Below, piece after piece: positions 59,432 to 64,000 of a stretch of 64,000 bases of DNA (position 1 is its first letter; each line of letters begins with the position of its first letter). This DNA comes from CAVXTF01 sp963701375 (lineage in GTDB: Bacteria; Actinomycetota; Acidimicrobiia; Acidimicrobiales; CAVXTF01). The translations under genes and the position numbers were made by a program. The stretch covers positions 310,001 through 374,000 of the forward strand of contig CAVOZT010000005.1 of assembly GCA_963701375.1 (NCBI GenBank), in the 5' to 3' direction. The notes under the pieces are model-generated. The model had not been told where the DNA came from and did no database searches. It worked only from the letters and a program-made list of their open reading frames with translations.

Positions 59432-61993
59432 TCAACCTCTTGCGGTCAATAGGGCCGACGTGGGTTCGTTTCGCTCGCTGGCATGATCCGAGAGATACGA
59501 CTGCAGGTCGTCACGGTCGAGCGGTCGTGCGAACAAGTACCCTTGGCCCTGGACACAGTCCTCGGCTCGAAGGTGGACAAGCTGTTCCACATCCTCGATC
59601 CCCTCAGCGACGGTGTTGATTCCGAGCGCGGCGCCTAGTTGGATCAAGCTGTGAACGAGGGTTCTCGCCTGTTCGGAGGTCTCCATCGCCGCGATGAACG
59701 ACTTGTCGATCTTCAGCTCGTCGATTGGCAAGGTGCGCAAGTGGCTCAGCGAGGAATATCCGGTGCCGAAGTCGTCAACAGCGATCCGCACTCCGAGGAG
59801 CTTCAGTTCTGCCAGACGCGCGCGCGCCAGGTCAAGGTCGTCCACGACGCTGCTTTCGACCAGTTCGAGTGTCAGAAGCCGCGGTTCAAGTCCCGCGGCG
59901 GAAAGTGCGCCAGTGACCGTTTCGATGAGGTCTGATTCGTGGAGTTGCAGAGGGGACAGGTTCACGTGGACGGACAGTTGGGATCGTGCTGTCCCGCTCC
60001 CCCATCGGCTCGCTTCGGAAGTCGCTTCGTAGAGGACCCAGGTGTCGATCTCATGGATGAGTCCGCTCTGTTCGGCGAGGGGGATGAACGCGGCAGGCGC
60101 GAGGAGGCCCCTCGAAGGGTGCATCCAGCGGACCAGGGCCTCGAATCCCTTGAGGTCCTGAGAAGCCAGGTCGAGAATGGGCTGGTAGAACACACGCAAC
60201 TCACCTCGCTTCACTGCACCCTGCAAGTCGGCCGCGAGCTCGACGCGTTCGGCCAGAGCCGTCTGCATCGCCGTCTCGAAGACGCAGTAGTGGCTGCCGT
60301 GTTGCCGCTTCGCCTTGTACATGGCGGCGTCGGCATAAAGGAGGAGCTCTTCGGCGGTGCGTGGCTCTTCCTCTGTGAGAGCCATACCGATACTTGCTTC
60401 CGGCACCAGAACCCGTCCTCCGATGGTCACGGGTTCGCCGATGCTGCCGAGTATGTGTTCGACCAGTTCGACGGCTGCCTTCTGGTTACTCATGTCTTCG
60501 AGCAGAAGGGCGAACTCGTCCCCGCCGACCCTTGCAACCGTGTCTCCTCGTCGAACCCCGTCACGAAGGCGCGCCGCCACGGTTCGAAGGAGCTCGTTGC
60601 CAGCCTCGTGGCCTAGCGAGTCGTTAACCGATTTGAACCCGTCCAGGTCGACCATCAGGACCGCGTGGTTGACCGAAAAGGACCGTCGGCGAGCCAATGC
60701 GTGCTCGAGCCGTTCGCTGAAGAGCGCCCGATTGGCGAGGCCGGTCAGATTGTCGTGGAACGCCTGATGCCGGAGCTCTCCAACCAGGTCATCGTTCTTC
60801 GCCTGCTCTGCTGTCAGAGCGCGTTGGCCGAGGAGTTGGCGACTGGCAACGAGGATGGCAACCAGGACCGCCACGGTGATGATGCTCAAATCGCGAAGGG
60901 CGTCATGACGCTCGACTACGAACACGAGGACGAAGACAGCTGCTGCCGCCGAGAAGCAGATCCAACTCGAACCAGAACGTCCGTCAAGTCGGTGAGCCTC
61001 TGGCGTTGTTACCTTGGGCTGAAGCGCACCGGCGATGGCGAAAAGTGTCGTCGCAGCCATGGCGATTATGTCGATTCGGCTGCCTCCGAGGTATTTGCCG
61101 TGCAGTCCCACATATCCGAGCCCTGTGTCGGACACGACGTAGACCAGAATCCCCGCGGCGATCGTTCGCACCGCCCACCGCGATGAGGGTGCGACACCTC
61201 GTTGGAGAGACCGAACGGCGGCGATCAGCAAGATGAGATCCCCGAGCGGGTAGGCAATCGCGAAAACAATTTGATGGATTGAATCCCCATCTCGTCCCGC
61301 CAGCGGGCCGGCGACGAAATACCAGAGCACAGCCCCACCACTCAATGCGATCGTTACCGTGTCAAGAGTGAACAGCCAACGCCTGATCACGTTGCGACGC
61401 CCGCCGGCGAACGCAATTAGAGCGGCGAAAAGGCAGAGGTAGAAGATCACGTCCGTCGCGTCTGGTGAGTCCGAAAGGTGACGCACGAACTGGTGGTAGC
61501 CCTGGAACAGGACACCGATCACGTTTCCTGCCATGGCGCAGGCCACGAAGGTCCAGGACCAGTAGAGCCGGCGATCGGCGTGGCACCGCTTCGCAGCCCC
61601 GGCCGTCGCGTAGAGGGCGAGGAGGTTGAAGGGGATGAAGAAGATGTCCCCGATGAGGGTCCTTTCTGCTGTTCCTCCCAATCCGGTCACTTGCCACAAC
61701 AGGTAGAGCCCGAAAAGACCTACCGCACCCGCGACGAGTCTGAGAGCGTCGCGGCTGAGCTCGGGTGCTCCCTGTGGAGGTAAATCCGTCGGCGAAGGTC
61801 TCAGGTCCTCCGGAATTGACGGCATTCGCTCTGCGAGACGGGTGCGCTCCACTGCCGTAGATATCGACAGCCAATGTGGACTCTCTGAGATCTTTCTATC
61901 TTTAGTCCTTTGCTGCATTTGTCCAGGCACGAAAGCGAGATTCCCCTGACAGCTATCATCCATCCAGCATCTGAGCGGGGGCACTTGGGTCAT
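59432..61993 (-). CDS. Membrane GGDEF-EAL cyclic-di-GMP protein
   Basis: Up to 853 residues. Residues 83-390 contain about nine membrane helices ('VAGAVGLFGLYLLWQVTG' first), an input module of unknown ligand. The diguanylate cyclase domain has 'FHDNLTGLANRALFSERL' and intact 'VARVGGDEFALLLE' (GGDEF near 490). The phosphodiesterase domain has 'GFEALVRWMHPSRG' (EAL near 616), 'VAVDDFGTGYSSLSHLRTL' type loop ('RIAVDDFGTGYSSL') and 'IKIDKSFI'-like 'LKIDKSFIAAM'. Both catalytic signatures are intact, so it may make or degrade c-di-GMP. The 5' end is uncertain: the first ATG (61993) overlaps the divergent methyltransferase's start, and starts at 61963, 61918 or 61825 are possible. Confidence 0.9.
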   Translation of the reverse strand: MTQVPPLRCWMDDSCQGNLAFVPGQMQQRTKDRKISESPHWLSISTAVERTRLAERMPSIPEDLRPSPTDLPPQGAPELSRDALRLVAGAVGLFGLYLLWQVTGLGGTAERTLIGDIFFIPFNLLALYATAGAAKRCHADRRLYWSWTFVACAMAGNVIGVLFQGYHQFVRHLSDSPDATDVIFYLCLFAALIAFAGGRRNVIRRWLFTLDTVTIALSGGAVLWYFVAGPLAGRDGDSIHQIVFAIAYPLGDLILLIAAVRSLQRGVAPSSRWAVRTIAAGILVYVVSDTGLGYVGLHGKYLGGSRIDIIAMAATTLFAIAGALQPKVTTPEAHRLDGRSGSSWICFSAAAAVFVLVFVVERHDALRDLSIITVAVLVAILVASRQLLGQRALTAEQAKNDDLVGELRHQAFHDNLTGLANRALFSERLEHALARRRSFSVNHAVLMVDLDGFKSVNDSLGHEAGNELLRTVAARLRDGVRRGDTVARVGGDEFALLLEDMSNQKAAVELVEHILGSIGEPVTIGGRVLVPEASIGMALTEEEPRTAEELLLYADAAMYKAKRQHGSHYCVFETAMQTALAERVELAADLQGAVKRGELRVFYQPILDLASQDLKGFEALVRWMHPSRGLLAPAAFIPLAEQSGLIHEIDTWVLYEATSEASRWGSGTARSQLSVHVNLSPLQLHESDLIETVTGALSAAGLEPRLLTLELVESSVVDDLDLARARLAELKLLGVRIAVDDFGTGYSSLSHLRTLPIDELKIDKSFIAAMETSEQARTLVHSLIQLGAALGINTVAEGIEDVEQLVHLRAEDCVQGQGYLFARPLDRDDLQSYLSDHASERNEPTSALLTARG

Positions 61994-62693
61994 GAGTGTT
62001 GACCACGATCACGACCACGATCACGACCACGATCACGACCACGATCACGATCACGATCACAGTAATGAGGACCTCCTCAGCGAGTCATTCTGGGATCAGC
62101 GGTACCGCTCCAAGGACTCAGTCTGGAGCGGCAATCCGAATCCGCAGTTGATCGCAGAGGCGGGGAGCCTTAAGCCCGGGAACGCACTGGACGTGGGCTG
62201 TGGCGAGGGAGCCGACGCGATCTGGTTGGCAACGCAAGGTTGGCGTGTCACGGCGGTGGACATCTCCGTTGTCGCACTTGAACGTGGGGCTGCTCACGCA
62301 GAAGAGGTCGGGAGCGACGTTGCCGGACGAATCACGTGGCAGCAGGCGGACTTTTTCAAATGGGAGCCACAGCCACAGGCTTACGATCTCGTTTCGGCGC
62401 AATTCATACAACTTCCCCCAACGCAGAGAACCGTTCTCTTCGACCTGTTGTCCGGGGCAGTAGCAAAAGGAGGGACATTGTCGGTCGTCGGTCACAGCCC
62501 TTCGGACCTGCAAACGACGGCCGCTCGGCCTCCGATGCCCGAGAGATTCTTCACGGCAGGCGAGATCGCCTCCGCCCTCGACCCGTCGTTGTGGAGCGTC
62601 GTCGTCGCCGAGGCTCGGGCGCGAGTAGCGCGCGACCCGGATGGGCACGCGATGCCCGTGCACGACGAAGTACTCACCGCAAGACGTAACTGA
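61992..62693 (+). CDS. TehB-like SAM methyltransferase with (Asp-His)10 tail
   Basis: 233 residues. Residues 4-23 are ten Asp-His pairs, then 'SFWDQRYRSKDSVWSGNPNP' and the class I SAM core 'NALDVGCGEGADAIWLATQG', 'VTAVDISVVALERGAAHAEE', 'WQQADFFKWEPQ' and 'YDLVSAQFIQLPP'. The core resembles TehB/thiopurine-type methyltransferases that act on tellurite, selenite or small nucleophiles. The tail should bind divalent metal such as Ni, Zn or Cu and may give metal sensing or storage. I infer a role in metal or metalloid handling. The ATG overlaps the first possible ATG of the divergent GGDEF-EAL gene. Confidence 0.8.
   Translation: MSVDHDHDHDHDHDHDHDHDHDHSNEDLLSESFWDQRYRSKDSVWSGNPNPQLIAEAGSLKPGNALDVGCGEGADAIWLATQGWRVTAVDISVVALERGAAHAEEVGSDVAGRITWQQADFFKWEPQPQAYDLVSAQFIQLPPTQRTVLFDLLSGAVAKGGTLSVVGHSPSDLQTTAARPPMPERFFTAGEIASALDPSLWSVVVAEARARVARDPDGHAMPVHDEVLTARRN
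62001..62060 (+). repeat. Microsatellite coding ten Asp-His pairs
   Basis: Ten 6-bp units alternating GACCAC and GATCAC (the last three all GATCAC). Hexamer slippage would add or remove whole Asp-His pairs without changing frame, so tail length is probably variable among strains. Confidence 0.95.
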
Positions 62694-62790
62694 CAGCTTC
62701 CGGTTCGCCCCTATTTCACTTGCGCTGCGGCGGTTGGTACGGTTGTCCGGTCTACGGCGGCGGTTCGGTTCACGCAAGGGGGGTCTGGCC

Positions 62791-64000
62791 ATGTTCAAGC
62801 TGACCAGGATCAGCGGAGTTGGAGTCTGCGTAGCGATCGTGATGCTCCTGGGAGTATCCGTTCCAGGCGCTGGAGCAACAGGAGGACACCCTGCTCCGAA
62901 CGCAAAAGCCCTGTCCGTAGCACGGATCGTTCCACAACACGAGCGCTCCGCGTCACCGTCGCACTCGGCTACGCCGCATTTCTTACGGAATGCCCACGTG
63001 CGTGAATTCCCGGGAATGGGGCCCTGCGAAGCCGGCTATTGCTGGACTCCGGGCGAGCCGGTTATCGCGGTCGGCCCGACTGACATCGTGGAGACCGTCA
63101 ACGCTTCGGCGACCGTGTACAGCAAGGCAACGGGAAACCTGCTGGCCGAATTCGACTTCGGCACCTTCTGGGGTTCGAGCACGACTTTCTGCGTCGATCC
63201 GCGGGCCTTATACCTTTCGTCGGTTGACCGTTTCGCGATCAGCTGCACCGACATCACCACCGGTACGAGCCCCATGCGTTTCGCGATATCCGAGACGAAC
63301 GACCCGACGGGGGCCTGGTACCAATATGCGGCTCCCAACACGTCGTTTCTCGACCAGGACAAGATCGTCGCCACCTCCGACAAGTTCGTGATCGCGGGTA
63401 ACACGAGCAGCACCGAGGCGATGTACGTCTATAACCTGTCGGACCTCGTTAGCGGCATAGCCAGTCCAGCGGTCGTCTCGCTCACGGCGAAGAAGTCGAA
63501 CGTCTATGAAGCGGCGGTCGAGCAGACGGCGAGCAGCACCGCCTACTTCGTCAGCTCCTACCCGGGCGGGAGCCTCTATCTGGCGAAGATCACGGGGACG
63601 CCGGCCGCAGGCAACGTGAAACTGAAGGAGATGCTGGTCACGTCGACGGACTATCCGTCACCGCAGGAACCCTCTGTTCCTGGGGGGAACATCGGCGGAG
63701 GCGATCTCGACGGACGCGTGTACGACGCCGTCTACGAGGTCGAGTCCTCCGACAGCAAACCGGTGATCCAGTACTCGAGCGCCCGGGAATGCGGCACGCG
63801 AACGTGCAACACCAGCGCACGTATCGACCTGTCGGGAACAACCCCGGTCCTCAGCTACGACAACCTGGTCGGCGAGCCCGGATGGGACTACACGTACGGC
63901 GCCGTCGGGCTTGACGGCAGCGGAAACGTCTTCGAGGCGTACAGCCGCTCGAGCGCTTCGTCGGACCCTGCGGCGGCGGTCGTAGGACCCGGTTTCGACG
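62791..64000 (+). CDS. Secreted protein of unknown function, 3' partial
   Basis: The frame is open from ATG 62791 (AAGGGGGG upstream) to the end of the window, at least 403 residues. The signal peptide 'ISGVGVCVAIVMLLGVSVPG' is followed by a linker with many His/Ser and then a beta-rich region: 'PCEAGYCWTPGEPVIAVGPT', 'YSKATGNLLAEFDFGTFWGS', 'DPRALYLSSVDRFAISCTDI', 'LDQDKIVATSDKFVIAGN' and 'DLDGRVYDAVYEVESS'. The repeated strand pattern with Asp-Pro turns suggests a beta-propeller like those in exported actinobacterial proteins. No catalytic motif is identified. No internal frameshift is seen. Confidence 0.7.
   Translation, partial: MFKLTRISGVGVCVAIVMLLGVSVPGAGATGGHPAPNAKALSVARIVPQHERSASPSHSATPHFLRNAHVREFPGMGPCEAGYCWTPGEPVIAVGPTDIVETVNASATVYSKATGNLLAEFDFGTFWGSSTTFCVDPRALYLSSVDRFAISCTDITTGTSPMRFAISETNDPTGAWYQYAAPNTSFLDQDKIVATSDKFVIAGNTSSTEAMYVYNLSDLVSGIASPAVVSLTAKKSNVYEAAVEQTASSTAYFVSSYPGGSLYLAKITGTPAAGNVKLKEMLVTSTDYPSPQEPSVPGGNIGGGDLDGRVYDAVYEVESSDSKPVIQYSSARECGTRTCNTSARIDLSGTTPVLSYDNLVGEPGWDYTYGAVGLDGSGNVFEAYSRSSASSDPAAAVVGPGFD

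Noticed and set aside
1..64000. Search by eye for tRNA/rRNA genes, transposase genes and phage genes
   Set aside because: None seen; only short TTCGA-type matches without cloverleaf context. A tRNAscan/ISfinder run would be decisive.

Overview
The window is one contig from a GC-rich bacterium, most likely an actinobacterium and probably close to the Acidimicrobiia. The clues are the GC-rich coding sequence, many GTG/TTG starts, a leaderless-looking gene, and a secreted protein ending in six GYWLVASDGGIFSFG-type repeats, which I associate with that class. No tRNA, rRNA, CRISPR array, integrase or insertion sequence is visible, so nothing marks the window as a mobile island.

Layout. 1-16.4 kb is mixed housekeeping and accessory sequence: a partial beta-propeller protein, a thioesterase, an MFS exporter divergent from an HxlR regulator, an Abhydrolase_10-like lipoprotein, a decayed anti-sigma-type ATPase, a LapA-domain protein, an XRE/DUF2178/DUF4177 operon, DUF302, an alpha/beta hydrolase, a Cys-rich protein and a SWIM-SNF2 pair. 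16.4-19.0 kb holds a secreted GH43-like protein with repeats and an unknown exported protein. 19.1-26.3 kb holds an HpaI-type aldolase, a 2-hydroxyacid dehydrogenase, a saccharopine-dehydrogenase-like protein, a class III aminotransferase on the opposite strand, and a compact overlapping operon (phosphonate monoester hydrolase-like, PhnZ-like HD oxygenase, PhnY-like 2OG dioxygenase). 26.3-44.2 kb is a divergent catabolic region read both ways from a control region at 32.6-32.8 kb. To the left are LigB-type ring-cleavage dioxygenase, alpha/beta hydrolase, class II aldolase, M20 peptidase, FAH hydrolase and amidohydrolase, with several overlapping starts and stops. To the right are a second FAH hydrolase, a GntR regulator, a complete Liv-type ABC importer, an aldehyde dehydrogenase, a small AtzG/GatC-like protein with an amidase, a hydrolase and an alcohol dehydrogenase. 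44.2-64 kb holds RidA, two cupredoxins, two DJ-1-superfamily proteins, a NarL-type two-component system, an OYE-family reductase, DUF429, SDR, a sedolisin-like protease with a lipoprotein, a second amidase, a WxL/DUF916-like pair, a GGDEF-EAL protein, a His-rich methyltransferase and a secreted protein cut by the window end.

How genes may work together (inference). The 23.6-26.3 kb operon could release a free phosphonate from an ester, hydroxylate it next to phosphorus and cleave the C-P bond oxidatively to phosphate. The 26.3-44.2 kb region looks like uptake, deamidation and meta-cleavage of an aromatic or amide-bearing compound ending in aldolase and dehydrogenase steps; its substrate cannot be read from sequence.

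Quality warning. About sixteen recognisable genes are split by one or two apparent frameshifts. Several of these, where I checked the bases, are repaired by adding or removing one base in a G or C run. This looks more like consensus indel error than mass pseudogenisation, so frameshifted genes are given as single spans.
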